Shown: positions 44,670-53,743 of the stretch, one piece after another
Numbering within the stretch: the first letter of the stretch is position 1
How the letters are laid out: each line of letters begins with the position of its first letter
NCBI GenBank assembly: GCA_963730555.1
Contig: CAVSSS010000011.1
Coordinates: 248,001 to 312,000 of the forward strand
DNA from: Roseiarcus sp963730555
Lineage (GTDB): Bacteria > Pseudomonadota > Alphaproteobacteria > Rhizobiales > Beijerinckiaceae
Direction: 5' to 3'
Length of the DNA stretch: 64,000 nt
Notes under the pieces: generated by a model
The model's input: only the letters and a program-made list of their open reading frames with translations
Told to the model about the DNA's origin: nothing
Database searches by the model: none
Position numbers and translations under genes: made by a program

Positions 44670-45549
44670 ATGGACCCCTACTACTTGTTGCTGACCGCGG
44701 TGAGTTCTCGCGTCGATCTACGGGTTGCTGGCGATCGGCATCTCGATCATCTGGTCGAGCCTCGGCATGATCAACCTGGCCCAGGGCTTTACCTTCACGG
44801 TCGCCGGCTACGGTGCATGGTTGGCCGCGCAGAACATCAGCACGAACGGTTTCGTCGTGTTGGCGGCCGGCGTAATGACCGGGGCGCTGGCGGGGGCGCT
44901 GACCGGCCTGCTGGCGTTTATCCCGCTCTACGACAAGCCGAACTTCCCGCTGCGCAGCCTGATCGCCACCCTCGCCATCAGCCTGATGGGCGGGCAAGCC
45001 CTGCTTTGGCTGTTCACGCCACGGGTCAAAGCGCTGCCGAAGATCTTCGGCGTCGGCAGCATTCATATCGGTCCGGCAACTGCCAGCTACGACAAAATCG
45101 GCGCGATCGTCTGTTCGGCGATTCTGCTGCTGCTGACGCTGGGCTGGATGAAAGGCAGCCGGCGGGGCCTGGAAATTCGCGCCATGATGCAGAACCCCGA
45201 GGGCGCGGCGCTGGTCGGCGTCGGGCTCCGCTCCACCGCCATGGCCGTCATGATGGTGACCGGGGCGATGGCGGGGCTGGCCTCGGTGCTACTCTCGCAA
45301 ACCTATTTCATCAGCCCCTTCGCCGGCACGACGCCCTTGGTCAAGGGCATGGTCGTGGCGCTCGCCGGCGGCCTTGGCAGCGTCGCCGGCGCACTGATCG
45401 CGGCCGTGCTGATCGGCTTCGTCGAGGCATTCACGGCGGTGCAATTGGGCGGGCAATATGTATTGATGACTCAGTTCCTCTTCATCATCGCCGTGCTGCT
45501 CGTGCGCCCGCGGGGGATCGCCGGAATGATCGAGCATTCCCGGGAATAG
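44670..45549 (+). pseudogene. livH: ABC importer permease, LivH type, one early frameshift
   Basis: The start MDPYYLLLTAVSS (44670) shifts one frame near 44710 to SIYGLLAIGISIIWSSLGMI, and the rest is intact: NLAQGFTFTVAGYGAW (the LivH Q-loop-facing signature), about eight helices, and the EAA-like loop QNPEGAALVGVGLRSTAMAV. About 292 residues when joined. An ATG at 44725 gives 274 residues but loses half of helix 1. The single early indel in an otherwise intact operon favours a sequencing error. Confidence 0.85.
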
Positions 45550-45551
45550 CG

Positions 45552-46733
45552 GTGGCGGCACAAAGCGATAGTCAGGAACCGACGGCGCCGGTCGTGCCCT
45601 TGGCGGTGGGCACCCGACGCTGGCTGCCAGTCCTGCGCGGCCATGGTGGCGCAAGCTGGCACCGCTGGCGCTACCCGTTCACCCGACGCACGCCGCTGCT
45701 GATCGAGACCGACTTCAATCCGGTCACGCTTAATGCTGAGCGCCGGATCCTTAATCCGGCGCCGATCCTGTGGGTGATCGGTCTGGCTGTGCTCGCCATC
45801 GCCCCGCCGCAGATCGGCAACAATTCGTTCGTCCTCTCCGCGACCAGCTTTGCCATGTATGCCGCGATCAACGTCATCTGGATGCTGACGATCGGCACGG
45901 CCGGGATCTTCTCGCTGGCCAGCCTCGCAACTGTCGGCGTGGGTGCCTACGGGAGCTCGTACCTATCGGTCTATTTCGGATTCCCGTGGTGGGCGATGTG
46001 GCTCACCGGACCGCTGTTTGGGCTCGTGTTCGGTGTCATCATTGCCATTCCTGCGATTCGACTTGAAGGCTTCTACTATGCATTGTTGACCGTCGGTATC
46101 ACGGAGTTGTGCCGCGCCTTTGTCACCCAGGACCAAACACTCGGCTCGGCCAACGGCTTGCTGGGGGCAGACAGCTTCGTTCCCAGCAGCATGTCCGATC
46201 GCGGCGGTCTCGTCCTCGGCTATTACCTCGCATTATTGCTGCTGCTCGGCGCGTTGGTTCTGTATCGCGTGGTCAACGGCCAGCGCCTTGGCCGCCTGCT
46301 GCGCGCAGCGCCCGAGAAGCACGAGGCCTTTGCCGAAGCTCTTGGTATCGACTATCGCACCACGCGCATCCAGGTATTCCTGATCTCATCGGCGGCATTG
46401 GGGGGCGTCGGCGCCTTCTACGCGACCCTGCTTCACGGCGCCACGCCTTCGCTGTTCACCATGGACCAACTGCTGCTATTGCTGGCGATGGTCGTTGTCG
46501 GCGGCATCGGCACCGCCGAAGGCGCGGTCGTCGGCACCCTGATCGTCGTGCTGTTCGACAAGGTATTCATCGGCCTCGGCCCGATCCGATTGATCCTGAT
46601 TGCCGGCATCATGCTTGGCACGGTGCTGTTCCTGCGCGGTGGCCTGTTCGGCATTCACGCTCAGTATCTGGCGTGGCGCGGCAAGCGGCGAAGCGAACGG
46701 CGGGGCCGGCACTCCAACAAGGGAGGAGAAGTG
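45552..46733 (+). CDS. livM: ABC importer permease, LivM type, reading through into the next gene
   Basis: A GTG start lies 2 bases after the livH stop. The N-terminus has ~70 extra hydrophilic residues (VPLAVGTRRWLPVLRGHGGA) before the first helix. Then come NVIWMLTIGTAGIFSLASLA, GFPWWAMWLTGPLFGLVFGV, the loop AAPEKHEAFAEALGIDYRTT, and GGIGTAEGAVVGTLIVVLFD. The permease should stop after LAWRGKRRSERRGRHSNKGG, but the frame has no stop there and continues into the DMFase small subunit. Shifted by one base, TGA would sit in the junction GTGATGC. So an indel near the 3' end or a real fusion exists. I end it where the next ATG begins. Confidence 0.8.
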
Positions 46734-47096
46734 ATGCCCGAAGAGGCGATCGAGATCACCGATAAGCAGGCGATCTTTATTCGGCGGTTCGACGCACGGT
46801 TGCGGGCCGAGCTCAAGAAGTTGATCACCGAGGACTTGATCAAGGAACATCGCGCCACCTTCGGCCAGCGGCGCAGCGACGCACTGGAACGCGTGCTGAC
46901 CTATTTCCGCAGCGTCGCGGTCACCGACAAGTATGCCATCCTTGCGGTCAAGCCGTTCGCGGAATACCGCATCGTAGCGCTCTCCGGCCGGCGGGGCGTG
47001 CCGCCACGCACCGTCGACGACCAAGTGTTCACCAGCGAGCACGACGCGCTGCATGGCGTCTTTCTCAAGCGGGTGCAGGATCTTACGGATTCGTGA
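46734..47096 (+). CDS. dmfA1: N,N-dimethylformamidase small (alpha) subunit homologue
   Basis: The 120-residue, mostly helical protein starts at MPEEAIEITDKQAIFIRRFD, 10 bases after a strong GGGAGGAG site. Features: RFDARLRAELKKLITEDLIK, FRSVAVTDKYAILAVKPFAE, DDQVFTSEHDALHGVFLKRV. DMFase is an (alpha-beta) enzyme with a ~130-residue small subunit beside the large one; size, order and adjacency fit. Upstream it is in frame with the permease without a stop. The large subunit follows after 22 bases. Assignment rests on context and general resemblance. Confidence 0.75.
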   Translation: MPEEAIEITDKQAIFIRRFDARLRAELKKLITEDLIKEHRATFGQRRSDALERVLTYFRSVAVTDKYAILAVKPFAEYRIVALSGRRGVPPRTVDDQVFTSEHDALHGVFLKRVQDLTDS

Positions 47097-47118
47097 GAGC
47101 AGCCGAGGAACGCAGGCG

Positions 47119-49431
47119 ATGGCCTATATCCGCATTTCCGCCTACACCGATAAGCTCTCGGTCAAACCCGGCGATACGCTGCGCGTGATGGCCAGCACGG
47201 ATGGCGCATCCAGTGTGCGCGCGCAACTTGTGCGATTGATCCACGGCGACGAGCACCCGGACGGCCCCGGTTTCGTCGAACGACCGGTCACCTCGTCGAT
47301 AGATCGCGAATGGCCGGCATGCAAGCGGTACATCCAGAAGGGCAATTTTCTGCGCGTCGCCGATCCGCAAGGTAGACTTGCCCCGACGGGACCATTCACG
47401 CTCCACGCCTACATCTTCCCTACTCTGCCGGGGGCGGGCCGACAGGTTCTCCTCGGGCGGTGGTCGGTTGACGCCACCAGCGGATTCGCGCTTGGCATCA
47501 ATCCTTCCGGACGCCTCGAATTCTGGGTCGGCGACGGCGCCCGCGCCGATGCGGTTGCGGCGGAGGTAAAGCTTATTCCGCGCCTCTGGTATTTCGTCGC
47601 GGCGTGCTACGATCCGGCTAGTGGTCTCGCGACCATCTATCAGGAAGCGGTGATCAATCGCTACAACAGCCTGCTCTCCAAGGTCGTTCCGTACGATTAC
47701 CAGTCGCACCTGAGTGAGACGCTGCGCGTGCGCCCCGCGATGCCGGAGGAAATCGGGTTTGTCATCGGCGCCGCCACCGAACGGAACGAGACACGCGGCA
47801 GGTTCTTCAGCCAATGCTACAATGGGAAGATCGATCGCTGCGGCGTCCAGGGCGTGGCGCTCGATCGCCCGGCGCTCGATGCGGTCCGCCGCGGGGCCCG
47901 GCCCGATCCCGCGGGCGCGCTCGCCGACTGGGACACGTCCGCAGGCTACTCCGAGCACGGGATCGGCGACACGGTGGTGGATATCGGTCCCCATCAACTG
48001 CACGCCGAGGGCTACAATCGACCGGTGCGTGGCCTGACGGGTTGGAACTGGTCTGGTCGCAACGACAGCTTTCGGCTCTCGCCCCGAGAATATGGCGGCA
48101 TCGAGCTGCACGCCGACGCGCTCATCGATTGCCATTGGGAGCCGACGCTGACGCTGACCATTCCGGATCAACTCAAGAGCGGCGTCTACGCCATCAAACT
48201 CACGGCGGGCGATGCCGAGGAGTACACACCGTTCTTCGTCCGTCCCACCGACGCAAGGAGGGCGGCGATCTGCCTGCTGATCCCGACAGCGAGCTATCTT
48301 GCATACGCCAATATCGGCTCCGCATTCGACGGGGCTTCGCTGCAAGCGATTACGGCCGAGACGCCAATCTTCCAGGAGATCGATATCGAGGTCTACAAGA
48401 ACGACGTCGAGTTCGGTCTCTCCACTTACGACCAGCACAACGACGGCGCTGGCGTCTGCTACTCCTCCTACCGCCGTCCGATCATCAACTTCAGGCCGAA
48501 ATATCGCGCCCCGGGGCTCGGCGCGACGTGGCAGTTTCCGGCCGACCTGTCGATCATCGCCTGGCTGGAGGCAATGAAATACGACTACGACGTCCTGACA
48601 GACGAAGATCTGCACCAGGAAGGCGTGGCCGCGCTGAAACCGTACCGGATTGTCCTGAACTGCACCCACAACGAGTACTACTCGGAGCGGATGATGGACG
48701 CGACCGAGGACTATCTCGCGACCGGTGGCCGCTTGCTCCAACTCGGAGCCAACTCCCACTATTGGTGCGTCGGCTTTCGCGACGAGGAACCATGGGTGAT
48801 GGAGGTCCGCAAGCTTGAAGCAGGGTCGCGGGCCTGGCAGGCGCGGCCCGGCGAGCAGTACCTCGCGAGCACCGGCGAGCGCAGCGGCCTGTGGCGTCAC
48901 CGCGGCCGGGCGCCGCAGAAGCTCATCGGCGTCGGCTTCACCTCCGAGGGCATGGACCACTCGGTGCCATATCGTCGCATGCCGGACAGCTACAATCGCG
49001 CCGTCGCGTGGATGTTCGAGGGCGTCGCAAGCGAGGTTTTCGGCAGCGAGGGCCTCGGCCTGGGCGGCGCCGCCGGCCTCGAGATCGACCGCTACGACCT
49101 CGCTCTCGGAACGCCGCCGCACGCGCGAATCCTGGCCTCGTCCGAGCCTTTCACCGACAATTATCCGCTGGTGCAGGAAGAAATATTCTTCATGACGCCC
49201 GGCCTTGGAGGCACCCAGAACCCTCTTGTCCGCGCGGACATCGTCTACTTCACCACGCCAAACCATGGCGCCGTATTCGCCACCGGCTCGATCGCCTGGG
49301 GGAGCGCTCTGCCGTGCCGAAACTTCGACAACCCGATATCGCGGCTGACGAAGAACGTGGTCGACGCGTTCCTCAAGGACGGGCCGCTCCCGGGTGCGAG
49401 CTACGACCGCGGCGAGAGCGCATTCCGCTGA
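47119..49431 (+). CDS. dmfA2: N,N-dimethylformamidase large (beta) subunit homologue, intact
   Basis: The protein has 770 residues. Residues 1-250 contain a lectin/LamG-like domain (FTLHAYIFPTLPGAGRQVLL; RLWYFVAACYDPASGLATIY). The catalytic part spans ~350-760: TASYLAYANIGSAFDG, FGLSTYDQHNDGAGVCYSSY, FPADLSIIAWLEAMKYDYDV, LNCTHNEYYSERMMDATEDY, and the end FATGSIAWGSALPCRNFDNP. Fe-ligand candidates by analogy with DMFase are the Tyr in SYLAYAN, the Tyr in STYDQH and the Glu in HNEYY. The reaction of the prototype is DMF + H2O to dimethylamine + formate. Last gene of the sigma-54-preceded operon. The substrate is probably an N-alkyl amide, not necessarily DMF. No signal peptide. Confidence 0.88.
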   Translation: MAYIRISAYTDKLSVKPGDTLRVMASTDGASSVRAQLVRLIHGDEHPDGPGFVERPVTSSIDREWPACKRYIQKGNFLRVADPQGRLAPTGPFTLHAYIFPTLPGAGRQVLLGRWSVDATSGFALGINPSGRLEFWVGDGARADAVAAEVKLIPRLWYFVAACYDPASGLATIYQEAVINRYNSLLSKVVPYDYQSHLSETLRVRPAMPEEIGFVIGAATERNETRGRFFSQCYNGKIDRCGVQGVALDRPALDAVRRGARPDPAGALADWDTSAGYSEHGIGDTVVDIGPHQLHAEGYNRPVRGLTGWNWSGRNDSFRLSPREYGGIELHADALIDCHWEPTLTLTIPDQLKSGVYAIKLTAGDAEEYTPFFVRPTDARRAAICLLIPTASYLAYANIGSAFDGASLQAITAETPIFQEIDIEVYKNDVEFGLSTYDQHNDGAGVCYSSYRRPIINFRPKYRAPGLGATWQFPADLSIIAWLEAMKYDYDVLTDEDLHQEGVAALKPYRIVLNCTHNEYYSERMMDATEDYLATGGRLLQLGANSHYWCVGFRDEEPWVMEVRKLEAGSRAWQARPGEQYLASTGERSGLWRHRGRAPQKLIGVGFTSEGMDHSVPYRRMPDSYNRAVAWMFEGVASEVFGSEGLGLGGAAGLEIDRYDLALGTPPHARILASSEPFTDNYPLVQEEIFFMTPGLGGTQNPLVRADIVYFTTPNHGAVFATGSIAWGSALPCRNFDNPISRLTKNVVDAFLKDGPLPGASYDRGESAFR

Positions 49432-49480
49432 CGCGGAATCGATCTGTGCTTTCTTACTCTGGTCGCCGGGCACCGCCGCG

Positions 49481-50155
49481 TCAGCGGCGCTCGCTCTCGA
49501 CGGAAGGTCTGCCCGCCCACGCCGATACGGAAGGATGCCTGTCGGCCCACTTGGTCTCAGCTTCCAGCACCGCGGCGAGCGACAGCAACGTCGCCTCGTC
49601 GCCGTAGCGACCGACCGCCTGCACGCCCATGGGCAGGCCATCGGCCGACCAATAGAGCGGCAGCGCGATCGCCGGCAACGGGGCGATGTTGAAGGGGAAC
49701 ATGAAGACGGCGTCCGTCCATCTGGCATTGTAGCGATCGAGGTCCGGCTCGCTCATGTCCCAGTAGCCGAGCGGGCGCGGCTTCTGGGTGAGCACCGGGG
49801 TGAGGTACACGTCGTACGGCATGAGATCGGCGGCAATGTCGCGTGACAGGCCGCGCAGGGCGTTCATGAGGTTGACGTGCTCCACCGCCGTTTGGGCGCG
49901 ACCGCGCTGGATGATCGCCCAAGTCACCGGCTCGACGTCCGCCTGAGTCACCGGCCGCCCGGCCAAAAGGGTGAGAAAGTCGAATCCTGCTGCGCTTTCC
50001 GCCGGGGTCATCGCGGTATATGTCTTCCAGGCGCTGGCGGCGTCGAGCGCCATGTTCTTTTCCTCGACGCAGTGGCCCAGCCGCTCCAGCAGCGATGCGG
50101 CCTTCCGGACGGCGATCACCGCCTCCGGATCGCAGTCAAGCCTTTGTCGGTTGGC
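49481..50155 (-). pseudogene. Amidase-signature enzyme, C-terminal fragment
   Basis: From about RLDCDPEAVIAVRKAASLLE the frame reads the C-terminal half of an amidase-signature hydrolase: YDVYLTPVLTQKPRPLGYWD, VFMFPFNIAPLPAIALPLYW and GLPMGVQAVGRYGDEATLLS. The Lys-Ser-Ser catalytic half is absent. At 50156 the sequence changes to AT-rich palindromic DNA, so the break is a recombination junction. The open frame's first ~20 residues come from that junction. Confidence 0.82.
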
Positions 50156-50240
50156 ACTTAATTCTAAGAATGCGGGCGTTTTGGTCAGGTTAAGCACTTA
50201 ATCGTGAGAATCTTGGTCGCCAGATTCTCAAATTAACTGC
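50156..50240. repeat. AT-rich palindromic junction
   Basis: TTAATCGTGAGAATCT (50199-50214) and AGATTCTCAAATTAA (50223-50237) form an imperfect inverted repeat around an 8-base centre. A smaller GCACTTAATTCTAAGAATGC lies at 50154-50173. This sits between two truncated genes, as expected for an element end or recombinase site. Confidence 0.45.
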
Positions 50241-50383
50241 CATTGTAAGAACGGTCGAGGCTTGCGGTACCATTCGTCTGGGCCCACGGTCCGCGCAGTC
50301 CCTGCTTCGTCCTCGCCCATGAGGCGAGAGTAGCCGACAACGTCGAGCGCCATGATCGCGGCAAGTTTGCGTGAATCAGCCAT
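50228..50383 (-). pseudogene. Class III adenylate/guanylate cyclase, N-terminal fragment
   Basis: MADSRKLAAIMALDVVGYSR-LMGEDEAGTA is the start of the widespread CHD-type adenylate cyclase with the first metal Asp in ALDVVGYSRLM. It breaks off after ~32 residues into junction DNA. From 50384 to 50722 I see no gene. Confidence 0.7.
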
Positions 50384-50722
50384 GCCGCTCTCCAGACCGG
50401 AACGAGCGTAACATACCGAGCCGTCGAGCAAAGATTCCTCGGCGAATCACTTTATGACGTGTCACGGTGATTTCCGGTCACTACTGGCGGCCCAAAACAA
50501 AAGTACGAAGGTCGTGTGGATACCGCGCGATCACGCCGCGCAAAGCGCCTGGAAAAAAGATCGCAGAAATTGGCGTTGTTCACTCCGCTAGTTTAGTCGC
50601 AGGCATATGAACGGCCAAAATTGCGCGACAGGGCGAGTGGTGTTGACCTGGAGCGTTATGTGCCCGGCTCTGACGTCCAAGATCCACAATCTCCTCGCGG
50701 CCTGTCCGGTGTCGACGGATTT

Positions 50723-52250
50723 TGTTGAAGAACCCTGTCTTAAGGCGAGCGCGATGTGCGTGAGCGGCGGCTGCCAGCGAAGCAAAGCGGCGCCTCTTCA
50801 CTTCACAGCGCGAAGGCCGGCTCCGGGAAGGGGATGAGTTTCGCCAGTTTCCGCAAATTTTGGGCGGTGGCGGCCAATAGGAACTCGTCCTTGGCTCCGT
50901 TTGGACCGCGGAGGCGCAATCGACCGAGCCTGAGGATGCGCTTCAGATGAGCGAAGAGCATCTCGACCTTCTTTCGTTCGCGACATGAGACGGCGTAGGC
51001 CTCAGTCTTTGCGATCGCACGGGCCTTGTCGCGAGCGGCTTCATGAACAGAGCGCGCGATTTTGCGCGCAGGCACGTTCGGGCAGCACTGGGGCTCGAGC
51101 GCGCAGGCGTGGCAGTCCTGCTTGCGCGCGAAGTAAATCATCGTGCCGTCTTTGGTCACTCCGTCGCGTGGCTTGGGGAATGAGCGATGATATTTCTTCA
51201 GCTCTTTGCCGGCGGGACAGACATAGAGGTTGCCCTCTGGATCGAAGGCGAAGTCGGCTCGCGGGAGAAGGTTCCGTCCGTGCGCTCGGACTTGTCCATC
51301 AGTTTCACATGCGGCTCGATTCCGCGCTCGTCCACCAGCCACCCAATCATCTCGGCCGAGCCGTAACCCGCATCGGCAACCAGACGCGACGGAGCGACTT
51401 CGAACTGTTCGGCCGTGCGGTCGAGCATCGTCTTGGCCGCGCTGACTTCGGCTTGGCGAACGGTCGTCGTCGCCTCGACGTCCATGATCACCGCATGCTT
51501 CAGATCAATGAGGTAGTTGTCGGAATAGGCATAACCGGCGACGGAGTTGGCCGAAGCGGTGTAGCGGGCGGCCGGATCGGTCGGAGAGATCGCCTTCGGC
51601 TCGATGGGCGTCGCCCCGCCGAACGCCGCGTCGTCCAAGACCGACAGATATTCCGCGACTGCACGACTTGAGGTCGGATCGAGGTCCTCGACCTTGGCGA
51701 CGCTTCGCCGTCGATGCGCGTCCGCCACGACAATGCTGGCGTCGACTGCGAAAGCATCGCCTCCCACGATCCCTTCCTTCATACAGCGCGCCACGACGGT
51801 CTCGAAGAGCTTGCGCAGGAGATCGCTCTCACGAAACCGGCCGTGGCGGTTCTTGGAGAAGGTCGAATGATCGGGAACGTCGCCGTCGAGCCCCAATCGA
51901 CAGAACCAGCGGTACGCCAGATTGAGGTGAACCTCCTCGCACAATCGACGTTCGGAGCGAATGCCGAAGCCGTCGCCGACGATCAGCATACGCATCATCA
52001 GCTCGGGATCGATCGAAGGACGACCCGTCTCGCTGTAATAAGGCTCCAGATGCCTCCGGACCTCCGAAAGGTCCACAAAACGGTCGATCTTGCGCAGCAG
52101 GTGATTGTCCGGGACGTGCCGCTCGAGGCTGAAGCCGTAGAACAGCGCCTCCTGCATCACCCGCCGCTCGCCCATCATCGTGTGAGCCCCAGATTCGTTG
52201 AGAAAAACTGAATCAGAGCCGAGTTGGCAACCCAAGCGAGTTTTTCAACA
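50723..52250 (-). mobile_element. IS1182-type insertion sequence
   Basis: Terminal inverted repeats TGTTGAAGAACCCTG (50723) and, read inward from 52250, TGTTGAAAAACTCGC bound a 1.53-kb element with one transposase gene, frameshifted. No clear target duplication was seen at TTT/TCG flanks. Confidence 0.75.
50803..52178 (-). pseudogene. IS1182-type DDE transposase, one frameshift
   Basis: MMGERRVMQEALFYGFSLER...RKIDRFVDLSEVRRHLEPYY is the N-terminal domain. DDE residues appear in VGGDAFAVDASIVVADAH, in ADAGYGSAEMIGWLVDERGI, and in the C-terminal part CRERKKVEMLFAHLKRILRL. After DKSERTDGTFS (near 51285) one base is lost and the frame changes to RADFAFDPEGNLYVCPAGKE. The Cys-rich insert (DCHACALEPQCC) is typical of the family. 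Inactive as given. Confidence 0.85.
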
Positions 52251-52321
52251 TCGGGTAATGGGCGGGAGTTCTTCCACATAGGCCGATAGAATCGGCGACG
52301 ATTCGGAAGAGGAGAGGTTCA

Positions 52322-53335
52322 ATGGACTATTTTGCTGGCCTCGATATCTCGATGGATGAGACGCATGTTTGCGTTCTCGACCGCGAAGGAATGGTGGTTC
52401 GCGAGAGCAAGGCGGAGTCGACTGCGCAGGCGGTCGCCAACGAACTGGCCAAAGCGCCGAGTTGTCGTCGCATCGTATTCGAGACGGGGCGAATGGCGCC
52501 GATCCTGTTCCACGGGCTGAGCCAACTCGGTCTGCCCGTGGTCTGCGTGGAGAGCCGGCAGGCCTATCAGGCGCTCAAGTCGCTGGCGACTCACAAGACC
52601 GATCGCAACGACGCGCGAGGTCTGGCGCATCTGGCTCGCACAGGCTTCTTCAAGCCCGTGCATGTGAAGTCGCTTCCCGCGCACGCCGCCCGCTCGTTGA
52701 TCAGCGCGCGCAGGAAGCTGGTCGGCCAGCGAGTGACCTTGGAAAATCAGATCCGTGGTCTCGCGGTCGTGTTCGGGGTCCGACTGCCCCGCGCGCTCAC
52801 CGCCGCCTTCATCGACAACGCTCTTAGAGCAAGCGAGGGGGTCGCCGGTCTCTCCGCCGCCATGCGTGGTCTGATTGCGGCGCGGACCGCGGTAATGACG
52901 GCGGTCGCCGCGATCGACGCCGACATAAGGCGCATGACAAGGGCCTCTGCAGCTTGCCGCCGGCTGATGACGATTCCAGGTGTCGGCCAACTGACCGCCC
53001 TCGCTTTTGTCGCCGCAATCGACGATCCCTCCCGCATTCGCCGATCGCGAGATGTCGGCGCCTATCTGGGCTTGGTCCCCAGGCGGTATCAGTCTGGCGA
53101 GGTGGACTACATCGGCAGCATATCGAAATGCGGCGACCGGCGGGTGCGGACCCTCCTGTACGAAGCCGCCAACGTCATGCTGACCCGCTATAAGGGCCAG
53201 CTCAAACTCAAGGACTGGGCCTTTGCGATCGCCAGGCGATCAACAATGCGCAAAGCGCGAGTCGCTCTGGCTCGCCGCCTTGGGATCATCATGCACGCGA
53301 TGCTGCGAGACGGAACCGAGTTCGCACCGGCCTAA
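52322..53335 (+). CDS. IS110-family transposase, intact
   Basis: The protein has 337 residues. The RuvC-like DEDD domain starts MDYFAGLDISMDETHVCVLD (first Asp), with Glu in RIVFETGRMAPILF and the Asp pair in ATHKTDRNDARGLAHLARTG. The C-terminal transposase_20 domain has RLMTIPGVGQLTALAFVAAI with the catalytic Ser region ISKCGDRRVRTLLYEAANVM. It differs clearly from the broken IS110 copy at 27279. IS110 elements lack inverted repeats and can carry a bridge RNA in their flanking non-coding end. The stretch 52251-52321 (start side) and 53336-53600 (end side) are candidates. Confidence 0.93.
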   Translation: MDYFAGLDISMDETHVCVLDREGMVVRESKAESTAQAVANELAKAPSCRRIVFETGRMAPILFHGLSQLGLPVVCVESRQAYQALKSLATHKTDRNDARGLAHLARTGFFKPVHVKSLPAHAARSLISARRKLVGQRVTLENQIRGLAVVFGVRLPRALTAAFIDNALRASEGVAGLSAAMRGLIAARTAVMTAVAAIDADIRRMTRASAACRRLMTIPGVGQLTALAFVAAIDDPSRIRRSRDVGAYLGLVPRRYQSGEVDYIGSISKCGDRRVRTLLYEAANVMLTRYKGQLKLKDWAFAIARRSTMRKARVALARRLGIIMHAMLRDGTEFAPA

Positions 53336-53649
53336 ACAATCGCAGCCACGAGCCAGGAGGCCGAATCCAGCTCCAAGAGGAGCGTCGCCCGAGGGAGGGA
53401 GCAGACGATGGCGCCGATTCTGTTGCATGAGGCCAACTCCCGGCCAACTGCGATTTCAACCTAGCCGCCCTGCACCCAGCTTACCCCATCAAGTGCCGAA
53501 CGAGCACGTAGAGAACGCAGGCACCCGAAGGCATCGACACCCGGAAGAGCCTCCCGCCCTTGACCCATTAGAGAACGAAATCGGTAGAGTAGGAGTGTGG
53601 CGCGATGGCGTTAGGTTGAGCATGTCTGTTTGCCGCCCCTTTCGTCTGG
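53336..53649. other. Non-coding stretch after the IS110 transposase
   Basis: No gene seen. The first ~250 bases probably belong to the IS110 3' non-coding end, ending near CCTCCCGCCCTTGACCCATT (53550-53569). The rest is the 3' exon side of the group II intron. Confidence 0.4.
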
Positions 53650-53697
53650 CGGTGCCTTAGTGGCTCAGCCGTAGCTCCGTTTCCACACCCCCCTCAT

Positions 53698-53731
53698 CGA
53701 ACCGGACGTGCAGATTTCCCGCATCCGGCTC
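53698..53731 (-). ncRNA. Group II intron domain V
   Basis: GAGCCGGATGCGGGAAATCT-GCACGTCCGGTTC folds into the standard 34-nt domain V hairpin: outer stem GAGCCGGA/TCCGGTTC with the catalytic AGC, a bulge, and the GAAA-type tetraloop. It forms the catalytic metal site of the ribozyme. Confidence 0.9.
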
Positions 53732-53743
53732 TCGGACAAGACC

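Noticed and set aside
47083..49728. 881-codon minus-strand frame
   Set aside because: Antisense to the intact DMFase large subunit, which has clear family motifs.
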